Shown: positions 51,881-59,969, numbered from the stretch's first letter. The stretch is 64,000 nt of DNA from UBA5069 sp964560495 (GCA_964560495.1 CAZLMM010000021.1:12796-76795), one strand, 5' to 3'. Translations and numbers: made by a program. The notes: a model not told the origin generated them from the letters alone.

Positions 51881-53968
51881 CTACACCGTCACCCGCTCCA
51901 CGCGAAACGGCGTCCCGTCGTAGGTTGCCTCATCGAATTCTCGCGCCGCCAGGTGGCCGGCAAAGACCGCCTGCGCGATGACGTTGGGTGCGTCGGCGTC
52001 GCCGATGACCCGCAGCGTGTCGATCTGACCGGCATCCAGCGCGGGGCGCAGACTATGAGCCAGCTCATCGTTGGGCAGGCGGTCGCTCACCAACACGACC
52101 GCATTGCATGGCAGATCAAGCGCCGCGCCAGAGAGAGTGTGAGAGGCGGTCACGCGGTCTGCGTGGATCGCCTCTAGTTTGCTTTGGGTGTGAAGCTGGA
52201 CGCCCAGCGCCATCAGGCGGCGCTGAATGCGCTCCTGTTCCAGTGTGAACTGGGTCCAGTAGGAGACCAGCGGCGCCGGTGTGATCAATGTCACCCGGCA
52301 ACCGCGCCTCGCCAGCAGTTCCGCCAGCGCGCCGCCCATGTAATAATGGTCATCGTCGTAGAGCACAACCTCGCCCTCGGGCCACTCGCCCACCTCCGGC
52401 TCGCCGGCCAGGTTGAGCAGCAGGTCGGGCGTAAAGACATGGGGCAGGTTGTGACCCGGCAATGGCCGCCAGCGCGTGCGCCCCATGCCATCGCGTCGCC
52501 AACGTGCGCCGGTCGCCAGGAGCACGTGGCGAAACCCTGCCTCCAGGACATCCTCTGTCCGCATGGGGCTGGCGGGGAAAATTGCCACATTCTCCAATTT
52601 CGCCAATTGGGTGAGCCGCCAATCCGCCACGCGTCGCCACTCGCTCAGCCCGGGTAGGCGCGATTCCAACGCAACGCGCCCACCCAGTTCGCGCTGCGCT
52701 TCCACCAACGTGACGGCGTAGCCGCGGCGACCCAGGCCGAGCGCACATTCCAGGCCGGCCGGCCCGCCGCCCACCACCAAAATCTCTTTGTCGCTACGCC
52801 GGGGCGCGATGCGTTCGGGATGCCAGCCGCGCCGCCACTCTTCGCCCATGGTGGGGTTCTGGGTGCAGCGGATGGGGATCAGGCGATTGTCGGCGCTGAC
52901 GCAAATGTTGCAGCCGATGCACTCGCGGATGTCCTCGATGCGCCCTTCCTTGATCTTCTGCGGCAAGAAGGGGTCGGCGATGGAAGGCCGCGCCGCGCCG
53001 ATCAGGTCCATCACCCCGCGGCGAATGGCCGAAACCATGGCGTCGGGCGATGTGTAACGCCCGACGCCCACCACCGGCTTGCTCGTCAGCTTCTTGACAA
53101 AGCTGATGTATGGCTCTTGATAGCCCTCTTTCTCGAAACGCGATGAGGCGGAATCGTTGCTCCACCCACTGATGTTCACATCCCACAGGTCGGGCAATTC
53201 GGCCAGCAGCGCCACGGTGTCGTGACCCTCGCCCTGGCTGGTGATGCCCTCGTCGCCCAGCAGCTCATCCACAGCCAGGCGCACAGCCACGGCGCATCTG
53301 TCGCCCACAGCCGCCTTCGTCTCTTCGATCAGCTCGCGCAGCAGCCGCGCCCGATTCTCCACGCTGCCGCCGTATTCGTCGCTGCGGTCGTTGTAGCGCC
53401 GCATGAGGAAGTGCATGGCCAGGGATAGACCGTGCCCGGCGTAGCAATAGATGATGTCGAAGCCGGCGCGTTTGGCGCGCAAGGCCGCGTCCCGATGCCA
53501 ACGTCGCAGGTTGCGGATGTCCTCCATGTCCATGCGTCGGGTCTGGGCTGGTTCATAGCCCGTGCCGCCGATGACGCCCATGGAACGCACTCCCAGGGGC
53601 GGCGTGCGCGAGTAAAGGTTGGGCGCATCGTGGCCGTTGTGGGTCAACTCGATGCCGGCCAGGCTGCCGTGCGCGTGAACAGCTTCCACCATGCGCGCCA
53701 AGGCCGGGAGGTCGGCGTCGTCCCACAGCCGCCCCTCCACGGCCGGCGCCAGGTCGCTGCTATGGTGAATCTCCACTTCCTCGGTGCAAACCACGCCCCA
53801 GCCGCCCTCGGCCTTGACGCCGCGCATGGCGGCCAGGCTGGCGGGAAAGCGATGCCCCAGACCGTTGCAATGAGGCGCCTGGTAAAAGCGATTGGGCGCA
53901 ATCACCGGTCCGATGCGCACCGGCTCGAAGAGGATGGCAAAGCGTGCGCGGCTAGAATCGTCCACCAC
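51881..53968 (-). CDS. Trimethylamine/histamine dehydrogenase-like iron-sulfur flavoprotein
   Basis: 695 residues. An old-yellow-enzyme-like FMN barrel (about 1-345), a 4Fe-4S site (Cys-Ile-Gly-Cys-Asn-Ile-Cys plus Cys 12 residues on) and two Rossmann domains (from about 385, Val-Val-Gly-Gly-Gly-Pro-Ala-Gly). Close to trimethylamine dehydrogenase: Cys34 in Ala-Pro-His-Cys equals TMADH Cys30 that binds FMN covalently; Tyr-x-x-His and Trp-x-x-Asp of the active site are kept. Two of three substrate-bowl aromatics are lost: Tyr60 is Glu64, and Trp355 is Asp. Histamine dehydrogenase has Gln/Trp/Asp there as I recall, so a diamine or primary amine is a likelier substrate than trimethylamine. Start is a GTG overlapping the preceding stop by one base. 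Confidence 0.88.
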   Translation of the reverse strand: MVDDSSRARFAILFEPVRIGPVIAPNRFYQAPHCNGLGHRFPASLAAMRGVKAEGGWGVVCTEEVEIHHSSDLAPAVEGRLWDDADLPALARMVEAVHAHGSLAGIELTHNGHDAPNLYSRTPPLGVRSMGVIGGTGYEPAQTRRMDMEDIRNLRRWHRDAALRAKRAGFDIIYCYAGHGLSLAMHFLMRRYNDRSDEYGGSVENRARLLRELIEETKAAVGDRCAVAVRLAVDELLGDEGITSQGEGHDTVALLAELPDLWDVNISGWSNDSASSRFEKEGYQEPYISFVKKLTSKPVVGVGRYTSPDAMVSAIRRGVMDLIGAARPSIADPFLPQKIKEGRIEDIRECIGCNICVSADNRLIPIRCTQNPTMGEEWRRGWHPERIAPRRSDKEILVVGGGPAGLECALGLGRRGYAVTLVEAQRELGGRVALESRLPGLSEWRRVADWRLTQLAKLENVAIFPASPMRTEDVLEAGFRHVLLATGARWRRDGMGRTRWRPLPGHNLPHVFTPDLLLNLAGEPEVGEWPEGEVVLYDDDHYYMGGALAELLARRGCRVTLITPAPLVSYWTQFTLEQERIQRRLMALGVQLHTQSKLEAIHADRVTASHTLSGAALDLPCNAVVLVSDRLPNDELAHSLRPALDAGQIDTLRVIGDADAPNVIAQAVFAGHLAAREFDEATYDGTPFRVERVTV

Positions 53969-54867
53969 TACAGCATGTCCCCAAACGTCCAATGATTCGC
54001 CCAACGTGCGTCGATCTCGTCGCGCACCCGTTGATAGCGAATGTCCGTGGAGAGGCGCATGTGACAGGCGTCCATATTTGTTGTCGCCGCGTGGATCATG
54101 TAGGCGCTGTGCACCATCATGTCGCCGGCTTCGTAGTCGGCCATGAGCCAGCGCGTGTCAAAGCGTTCGGCCATTTCGGGCAGGTTCTTGGTCACCCAGC
54201 CGCCCTCGGCCATGTTCTTGTTATAGGCGCTGATGCGCTCCTCTGGCGTCAGGTTGCCGTTCTTGGCTGCGAACTCGGCCTCCATCTGGCGACCCACCCG
54301 GTCGGAGCCTTCCAGGTAGATCAGGCCGCCCATCTCCACCGACGCGTCGCCGATAGGAATCCAGGCAGTGCAAACGGTGTCCGTGCCGCCGCGCAAATAG
54401 ACCAAGTCGTAGTGGGCCGGTGTGCTGAAAGCTGCTCCCGGTGTGCTGTGGCGGATGATCTTGCGCTTGTGCAGATAGACCGCGCCGCCGAGAAACTCCT
54501 CGAAAAACTGCCAGACGCGCGGCTGCAAACAAAACGCCTCATAGGCTGCGGTGCGCACGAATTCCATGAGCAGCTTGCCCTGCAGTTCGTGGTCATAGGG
54601 CGTCCTGGCGGCGATGCCCTCCTGGGGGTCTGTGCCTTCGGCCACCATGCCAGTGGGCAGCATGGCGGTGAAGAAGCGATTGCGGAAAGCCAGGATTTCG
54701 CGACGGTCGAGCACGCCCTTCAGCCACAGATAGCCCTGCGCCTGATACTGCGCGCGCAATTCAGTCACGGGTCGCGTTGAGTCGCTGGGTGTGAGCCATC
54801 CCAGGCGGTTGGGTGCATTAGACAAAGTGTAGCCGTTGCTCGTCAACGGCACGGCGATCGTTCGCAT
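53968..54867 (-). CDS. Phytanoyl-CoA dioxygenase (PhyH) family protein
   Basis: 299 residues. Iron ligands His152-Tyr-Asp154 and distal His259 (Met-Ile-His-Ala-Ala-Thr-Thr-Asn), with Arg271 as the probable 2-oxoglutarate anchor; the ATG follows GGAGTGAGGA. It overlaps the amine-dehydrogenase-like gene by one base, so the two are translationally coupled and probably act on the same compound. Substrate unknown; hydroxylation next to a nitrogen leading to dealkylation is one possibility. Confidence 0.88.
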   Translation of the reverse strand: MRTIAVPLTSNGYTLSNAPNRLGWLTPSDSTRPVTELRAQYQAQGYLWLKGVLDRREILAFRNRFFTAMLPTGMVAEGTDPQEGIAARTPYDHELQGKLLMEFVRTAAYEAFCLQPRVWQFFEEFLGGAVYLHKRKIIRHSTPGAAFSTPAHYDLVYLRGGTDTVCTAWIPIGDASVEMGGLIYLEGSDRVGRQMEAEFAAKNGNLTPEERISAYNKNMAEGGWVTKNLPEMAERFDTRWLMADYEAGDMMVHSAYMIHAATTNMDACHMRLSTDIRYQRVRDEIDARWANHWTFGDML

Positions 54868-54890
54868 TCCTCACTCCAATCTTCGTAATT

Positions 54891-54922
54891 GTACTCGGAA
54901 GATCGAGTACGAGTACGAGTAC
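54891..54922. repeat. GTACTCG hairpin with tandem GAGTAC hexamers
   Basis: GTACTCG (54891-54897) pairs with CGAGTAC (54904-54910) around 6 bases, and GAGTAC is repeated three times in tandem (54905-54922), in the 80-base gap between the SDR and PhyH genes. Possibly a processing or regulatory site. Confidence 0.55.
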
Positions 54923-54947
54923 GATAAATGAACTATCTTGTTGTAAT

Positions 54948-55781
54948 CTACCAGCTGGGCAGTGGGGATCGTAATCCATTTTCGATCCACAAGAATTGCC
55001 CCGTAATGTGGGCTGCGTCGTCACCCAACAGTTTCAAGACCAGCGCGGCGGCTTTCTCGGGCGGGTCGCCGCCCGTCTCCTCCACCCACTTGACCCAGGA
55101 GCGATAGCCATCAACCTCTGGCCCCATCTTTTCCACCTGGTCGCGGATGTCGGCCCACATCTCGGTCTTGACATCGCCCGGATGAATGACATTGGCTGTG
55201 ATCCCTGTACCTGCCAGTTCCGCCGCCAGATGACGGGTGAAGTGGTTGAGCGCGACCTTGCTCACCGCATAGGCGCTGTTCAGCCCGCCAGGCGGGTCGA
55301 GAGAAGCTGCCGAGGTCACGTTGACGATGCGCCCCCAGCCCTGGGCTAACATCTCCAGAATAAAGACGCGGCAAACCAGATAGGGCGCAACTGTGTTGAG
55401 CATGAGCGTATTCACCCATTCCGTGGGGTCGCTGTCGGCAATGGGCTGGATGGGGCCGAACATGGCCGCGGCGTTGACCACGATCGTGGCGATACCCAGT
55501 TCTGCCACGACCTGACGGCGCAGGCGCACCACCGCCGACGGGTCGCTCAAGTCTGTGGGGACGGCAAGGGCGCGGCCGCCCTCGTCCTCGATCTGGCGGG
55601 AGACTCGTTGCAGCGCCTCTGCGCTGCGTGCGGCCAGGGCCACCTGCGCGCCCTGCCGCGCCAATGCCAGCGCGATATACGAACCGATGCCGCGGCTTGC
55701 ACCCGTGACCACAGCAATCTTGCCATGCAACTCTTTGACCGAAGAACCTGAAGACCCATTGTGATTCGTATGTGCGCGCAT
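54948..55781 (-). CDS. Short-chain dehydrogenase/reductase (SDR)
   Basis: 277 residues. Classical SDR: NAD(P)-binding Thr-Gly-Ala-Ser-Arg-Gly-Ile-Gly (about residue 26), Asn-Ala-Ala, catalytic Ser in Asn-Val-Thr-Ser-Ala-Ala-Ser and Tyr-x3-Lys (Tyr-Ala-Val-Ser-Lys, about 170). Glycine-rich N-terminal extension of about 18 residues. Oxidises or reduces an alcohol/carbonyl. Located between PhyH genes of the amine-dehydrogenase cluster. Confidence 0.9.
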   Translation of the reverse strand: MRAHTNHNGSSGSSVKELHGKIAVVTGASRGIGSYIALALARQGAQVALAARSAEALQRVSRQIEDEGGRALAVPTDLSDPSAVVRLRRQVVAELGIATIVVNAAAMFGPIQPIADSDPTEWVNTLMLNTVAPYLVCRVFILEMLAQGWGRIVNVTSAASLDPPGGLNSAYAVSKVALNHFTRHLAAELAGTGITANVIHPGDVKTEMWADIRDQVEKMGPEVDGYRSWVKWVEETGGDPPEKAAALVLKLLGDDAAHITGQFLWIENGLRSPLPSW

Positions 55782-55793
55782 GTGGTTGACCTA

Positions 55794-55960
55794 TCATGCT
55801 CCCCAGATAGCCGGCTGGTAGATCTTTACCTCATTCTCCGGTTCTTCGCCGCTTATGTACGCACTGTAGAGCGTCTCTGAGCGAATACCGTAAATTCGTT
55901 CGAAGTTCAGCAGTTCTTCTCAAGCGCATGGATGTCAGCCAGAATGTCTTGTAGTGTCAT
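55794..55960 (-). pseudogene. Small gene split by a frameshift
   Basis: After GGAGG, the ATG at 55960 opens Met-Thr-Leu-Gln-Asp-Ile-Leu-Ala-Asp-Ile-His-Ala-Leu-Glu-Lys-Asn and stops after 17 codons. In the adjacent frame the sequence goes on without pause as Leu-Leu-Asn-Phe-Glu-Arg-Ile-Tyr-Gly-Ile-Arg-Ser-Glu-Thr-Leu-Tyr-Ser-Ala-Tyr and later Gly-Glu-Glu-Pro-Glu-Asn-Glu to a stop at 55794. Joined, it makes about 55 residues resembling small alpha-helical proteins I recall from Chloroflexota and cyanobacteria. The shift near 55915 may be real decay or an assembly error. Confidence 0.6.
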
Positions 55961-56009
55961 TGGGTTGGCCTCCTCAGACCTATCGCCACATTGATCACAC
56001 TCGCTGCCA

Positions 56010-56825
56010 CTATACCCCAGGCGGGCGGCTGGGCGCAATCGGCTGCAGGAGCTTGCGTCGCGCAGGCGGCAGGCGGTCAAGAAGCGCCTGAGAGTATTCG
56101 TAGCCGAAGCGAGTGGCGCCCCAACTGACGCCATAGCGGTAGATGGTGACGCGGCGCTCGCCGCCCACGGTGGTGCGGCTGCTCCCGCCGTGCATGATGC
56201 CGTCTACGAAAAGCACGGCGTCCCCGGCCTTCAGGTAAACGGGCGTGGCACCCTCCAGGTGATCCATGCGGTCGCCGCGGGCATAATCGCCGGCGTTGGG
56301 GTGTGGAAAGTTGGATTTGTGGCTGCCGGGGATAACCATGGTGGGGCCATCACCCGGGCCGATGTCGGTCAGCGCCAGGATGATGTTGCACTGGCCGCAG
56401 CGAAAGACGCCGTGCTCGTAGACATACTTGTTGCGCAAGGCCGCCCGATAGCCGCCCGAATGCACAGGGTGATGGCCGCCGGAACGGCGAATCGAGGCGA
56501 TGCACTCGTCGATGAAAAGTCCCTCCACATAGCTGCCCTGCTCGCCGCAATAGCGCCGCACATACTCGATCCAGCCCGGGTGATCGATCAACCTCTCAAA
56601 TGGCTCACCGGCTTCGACGCAGTTGTGCAGCTCGAAGCCAGTGTCGCCCGTGTAGTCGCGGCGTTGGGCGTTGCCCCACCATTCACCTTGCTGCAAGGGC
56701 GGGAAACGGTCGAAGGCCGCGTTGAGCTCGGCCAACAGATCTGGCTCGACGGCGTTTTCTAACACAAGATAGCCGCGCAGGTCGAATAGGAAGTCGTCGA
56801 GCGCGGACGGCAATCGTGGATTCAT
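56010..56825 (-). CDS. PhyH-like protein with His-x-Gly in place of His-x-Asp
   Basis: 271 residues with the PhyH scaffold (Pro-Gly-Ser-His-Lys at 166-170, Asp-Gly-Ile-Met-His-Gly-Gly at 208-214, Arg224/225). At the usual iron motif the sequence reads His122-Ser-Gly124, so the carboxylate ligand appears to be Gly, while distal His212 is kept. Gly or Ala at this place is the mark of Fe/2OG halogenases, but a group of PhyH-like proteins of unknown function also has His-Gly-Gly here, as I recall. The ATG at 56825 follows AAGAAGG; longer frames overlap the upstream gene. Stands at the head of the SDR/PhyH/amine-dehydrogenase run. Confidence 0.8.
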   Translation of the reverse strand: MNPRLPSALDDFLFDLRGYLVLENAVEPDLLAELNAAFDRFPPLQQGEWWGNAQRRDYTGDTGFELHNCVEAGEPFERLIDHPGWIEYVRRYCGEQGSYVEGLFIDECIASIRRSGGHHPVHSGGYRAALRNKYVYEHGVFRCGQCNIILALTDIGPGDGPTMVIPGSHKSNFPHPNAGDYARGDRMDHLEGATPVYLKAGDAVLFVDGIMHGGSSRTTVGGERRVTIYRYGVSWGATRFGYEYSQALLDRLPPARRKLLQPIAPSRPPGV

Positions 56826-56884
56826 AAATGGCCTTCTTGTTTTCTTGGTTCGATGGTGTCTTCTCGAAGATTGGTGGTGGACAT

Positions 56885-56941
56885 GAGGTGGGGTGGAATA
56901 ACCTGTTCGCATTGAACGATCATTGCTTCCCGCTCCACCTC
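56885..56941. repeat. Family B palindromic repeat (copy 3)
   Basis: GAGGTGGGGTGG (56885-56896) and CCGCTCCACCTC (56930-56941) pair at 10 of 12 positions around a 33-base spacer; the flanks ACATGAGGTG and CACCTCGCGCCCCTA match copy 1. The right arm lies inside the 3' end of the membrane-protein gene that ends at 56920. Confidence 0.65.
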
Positions 56942-57759
56942 GCGCCCCTATGTTCGCTGGAAGGAGAATCACCTGCGCCTGATCGGAACTGGGGCAGCGA
57001 GCGCAGAAAGACATGGCCGGCAATAACCAGCAGCGTCATCTCGATGGCGTTCCACCAAAAGTGCACATCCAGGCGGATGGCCGTGGTCAGGCCAGGGATA
57101 GTGCAGATGAAGGTGCCCCGCGTCAGCGCGCTGCGCGCCAGCCAGCCATCGCGCCCGACAATGCCGGGCAGCCCCTGCGCAGTAATGTTGAGCAGATCCA
57201 TGGCAGAGAGTTCACGCAGCACGAGTTGATAGCGAATGAAAGTGTAGCTGTGCTCCACTGTGTGGAAGAAAGTCACGGCCAGCAACAGCCAGGCCCACTT
57301 GTTGCGCATGCCGCCGACCATCAAGATCACGACCGCAATCAGCACCAGCCAATTCCACACAAAGTGCACCCACTCGGCGTTGGCCGGCGAGAGCAGCCCG
57401 CTCGACTGGCGCATGGTCCAAAAAAGGACGTGATATTGTGTCCATTGCACCAGGTGCTCGATGGTATGCAATCCCTGGGTGGTGAGCACAATGCTCAGCA
57501 CCATGGCCGTGAAGCCAAAGAGACGGCGATCGTTGCGCCACTTGACCACGCCGGCCGGCAGCAGCGTCACCAGTATGATGGCGGTGGCGGCCCACAGCGG
57601 CCACGACAGGAAGATGACAGCCAGCAGGCTAAGCGCAAATCCCACCAACAGCGAGATGATGACGATGCGCGTCTGGCGGCGCGGGTGTAACAGGTGCAAA
57701 ATGGGAAAGGTCTCGCCAAAGAAAATGTAGCCAGGTTGGGCAGGTAGGGCGTGGTTCAT
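56920..57759 (-). CDS. Histidine-rich polytopic membrane protein with duplicated His motifs
   Basis: 279 residues, about six or seven hydrophobic segments. His-Thr-Ile-Glu-His (98-102) and His-Thr-Val-Glu-His (166-170) sit in two membrane segments, each followed by Val-His-Phe-[Val/Trp]-Trp-Asn (131 and 232), so an internal duplication is likely. The paired His/Glu residues could bind a metal pair or heme. No family recognised. The last dozen codons and the stop are encoded by a family B repeat. Confidence 0.7.
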   Translation of the reverse strand: MNHALPAQPGYIFFGETFPILHLLHPRRQTRIVIISLLVGFALSLLAVIFLSWPLWAATAIILVTLLPAGVVKWRNDRRLFGFTAMVLSIVLTTQGLHTIEHLVQWTQYHVLFWTMRQSSGLLSPANAEWVHFVWNWLVLIAVVILMVGGMRNKWAWLLLAVTFFHTVEHSYTFIRYQLVLRELSAMDLLNITAQGLPGIVGRDGWLARSALTRGTFICTIPGLTTAIRLDVHFWWNAIEMTLLVIAGHVFLRSLPQFRSGAGDSPSSEHRGARWSGKQ

Positions 57760-57797
57760 AGTGAATGAATGGTAAATTGTAAATGGCTAATGGTTAC
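57759..57797. repeat. AT-rich intergenic tract (family E, copy 3)
   Basis: Runs of AATGAATGG, TAAATTGTAAATGG and CTAATGG ahead of the membrane-protein gene and after the end of the propeller protein. Similar wording occurs at 33979-34084. Confidence 0.4.
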
Positions 57798-57850
57798 GTC
57801 GTAGTCGTAGGTCACGCTTACAGCGTGACAATTGCTGTCCGCCGACACGC

Positions 57851-59539
57851 TCATCTGGTGACGGTGAGCAATGTGGACGCCTCCGGCTTCTCAACTGTCG
57901 TCTCTTTGCCATCGGGCCAGACGATGACGAGCTTGTCCAGGCGGGCATCCTGTGGGACGCCGAAGTGCAGTCGGGTTGCGTCGCTTGAAAGATAACCTCC
58001 AGACGCGCGCACATCCCGCTGGAAAATGCCGGCGTCGGTGTGAAGAAACGCCTGCGCGCCGATAGAGCGGCTGTTTTCTGCCTGCGACCACTGCAAATCC
58101 ACCAGCAGGCTGCGACCTTCACAGAGCTGATTCTCGAAAAGTTCCGCCGAGCCGCGCAGGTTATTCACCACGATGTCCAGGTCGCCGTCGCCGTCCATGT
58201 CTGCCATGACCATGCCGCGACCGCTGGAAGTGGAAGCGAGCTGCCACTGCGGTGTCGGCTCGAAGCTCCCCACGCCGCGGTTGCGAAACGCCTGATTTGT
58301 TTCGACAAGCTCCTGATTATCCAGGTGGCCAAAGAGATCGGCGGCGATCATGCCGTTCACAATGTAAAGATCGAGATGACCATCCTGGTCGAGATCTCCG
58401 TAATGCGCGGCCCAGCTCCAACCCGTTGCATCCACCCCTCGCGCTGTGGCCTGATTCTGCCAGCGCCCACGACGGTCGCGCACCAACAGGGCGTTGGACA
58501 TGAACTGGATATCATCGGCGCGGCGGTGCGGCGTGAGTTTGGAGATGGTGGGCAGCCAGGCGGCGATAGTGTGGGGCGAAATATCGTAAGGGTTCATGTC
58601 AGTCGTAAAGAGGGCCAGGTTGCCGCTGTTGGCGATATCCCCCCACTCAGTCGTCATGGTGCTGTAGGAGGTCTGGTCGAAGAGATCGACCGCCTGCCAC
58701 TCATCCCCCGTGCGTTGCCACACCTTGTCGCTGAGGGCAAAATCATTCGCCGCCCAGATTTCGGGCTGCCCATCACCCGTCAGATCGACCAGGGCGATGG
58801 AAAGCGTCTCGGCGTTGCGATCCAACACATGGGAAACGAAGCCATCGCCCTGGCGCAGGTGGAGCACGACCCCGGCTCGCTCATCCTCCATTGGCTCCTC
58901 GACGCCGTGTTGTTTCAATTCCGCCGCGTAGGAGCCTGTCGCCAGATCAAGATGACCGTCGCTATTCACATCGCCCCAGGCCATGGCATAGGCGTAGTGA
59001 TCGACGCCCGGCAGTGTCTCGCGCACGAAGGCCGGTGTTGCGCTGTCGCCCTGGTTGCGCCAGTAGGAAAGGCTCTCCAGCCCACGGTGGGTGAAGACGA
59101 TGTCGAGCGCGCCATCGCCGTCCACATCCACGATGGCAGCGGCGCGAGCAAAGCGGTCGTCCAGCAACTCACTCTCGAAGGCAAGTCCCCCTTGATTCCA
59201 GAGAATCGCACCTTGACCGTCCACGCTGGCAAAGACCAGATCCAGGTCGCCGTCGCTGTCCAGGTCATTGACCGCCAGTCCAGAGCCATTGCTGATGTAG
59301 GTTGTGATCTCGCGCAGGCGCACACCTGTGGCGAAGGGAAGTTTGTGAGTCACAAAATGACCGGAACATACACTGTTGGCGTCGAGCGAGGTCGCTGTGA
59401 CAGTAGCCGGCGCGCTGAGACGTTTCAGCGCAAGATTCTGGGGCGATGTGGCCGGCGCGCCGGCATAATACCAGACGAACGTCAGGCTGATGACGAGGAA
59501 TAAGAGAAGGGCAACGCGGATGGATGATCGCATAAGCAT
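57851..59539 (-). CDS. FG-GAP/VCBS repeat protein with ASPIC/UnbV domain (CRTAC1-like)
   Basis: About 562 residues: an N-terminal membrane anchor (about 8-28) and then repeated Asp-x-Asp-x-Asp-Gly calcium-type loops (Asp-Val-Asp-Gly-Asp-Gly, Asp-Leu-Asp-Gln-Asp-Gly, Asp-Met-Asp-Gly-Asp-Gly) that form a beta-propeller, ending with ASPIC/UnbV (Gly-Gly-Tyr-Leu-Ser-Ser-Asp, about 520). Exposed outside the membrane, likely ligand or calcium binding. The second Met at 59533 is an alternative start. Confidence 0.9.
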   Translation of the reverse strand: MLMRSSIRVALLLFLVISLTFVWYYAGAPATSPQNLALKRLSAPATVTATSLDANSVCSGHFVTHKLPFATGVRLREITTYISNGSGLAVNDLDSDGDLDLVFASVDGQGAILWNQGGLAFESELLDDRFARAAAIVDVDGDGALDIVFTHRGLESLSYWRNQGDSATPAFVRETLPGVDHYAYAMAWGDVNSDGHLDLATGSYAAELKQHGVEEPMEDERAGVVLHLRQGDGFVSHVLDRNAETLSIALVDLTGDGQPEIWAANDFALSDKVWQRTGDEWQAVDLFDQTSYSTMTTEWGDIANSGNLALFTTDMNPYDISPHTIAAWLPTISKLTPHRRADDIQFMSNALLVRDRRGRWQNQATARGVDATGWSWAAHYGDLDQDGHLDLYIVNGMIAADLFGHLDNQELVETNQAFRNRGVGSFEPTPQWQLASTSSGRGMVMADMDGDGDLDIVVNNLRGSAELFENQLCEGRSLLVDLQWSQAENSRSIGAQAFLHTDAGIFQRDVRASGGYLSSDATRLHFGVPQDARLDKLVIVWPDGKETTVEKPEASTLLTVTR

Positions 59540-59546
59540 TGGGTGC

Positions 59547-59969
59547 TTATCTTCGCCTTGTCCTTGGTGCCACTTCGAATATCGCTTGTGAGCGAAAGAA
59601 ACAAACGTCGAATTCCATCATGAAATTAACTTGTCCCAAGATCAGCGGTACATCCACAACTTGTGTCCAGGCGAACGCTAATTCGACAGGTGAAAAACGT
59701 TCGACGCTCCCTGTGACGATCACCCCGAAGGCTGGAAGTCTGGACAAACTGCCGGTCAATACAACGGGAGTCGTCTCTTGTTCCCAGACCAAACCAAGCG
59801 ATAACCCAAGCCTATATGGTAATACGTTGACAGTGGAGCCGATATCAAGCAATCCGAAATAGTCCACTGAGCTGTTTGCCGTACTGAGTGTTATCGGCAA
59901 ATAAGCCAATTCACTGGATGGCGTCTGTCCTGACTCAATATGGCGATAGGGGAAGCGAACCGGTTTCAT
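59547..59969 (-). CDS. Retropepsin-like aspartic protease domain protein
   Basis: 140 residues. Leu-Leu-Asp42-Ile-Gly-Ser-Thr-Val-Asn-Val-Leu-Pro fits the Asp-[Thr/Ser]-Gly motif of clan AA proteases (here Asp-Ile-Gly), and Leu-Gly-Gln-Val-Asn-Phe-Met-Met-Glu-Phe is like their Leu-Gly-x-x-Phe-Leu region. Whether the Ile at the second place keeps activity is uncertain. Start coupled to the upstream small gene by ATGA overlap (59966-59969). Confidence 0.65.
   Translation of the reverse strand: MKPVRFPYRHIESGQTPSSELAYLPITLSTANSSVDYFGLLDIGSTVNVLPYRLGLSLGLVWEQETTPVVLTGSLSRLPAFGVIVTGSVERFSPVELAFAWTQVVDVPLILGQVNFMMEFDVCFFRSQAIFEVAPRTRRR

Noticed and set aside
58040..59503. 487-codon plus-strand frame opposite the propeller protein
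   Set aside because: The minus strand encodes repeated calcium-type loops and an ASPIC/UnbV end, so this is a shadow.
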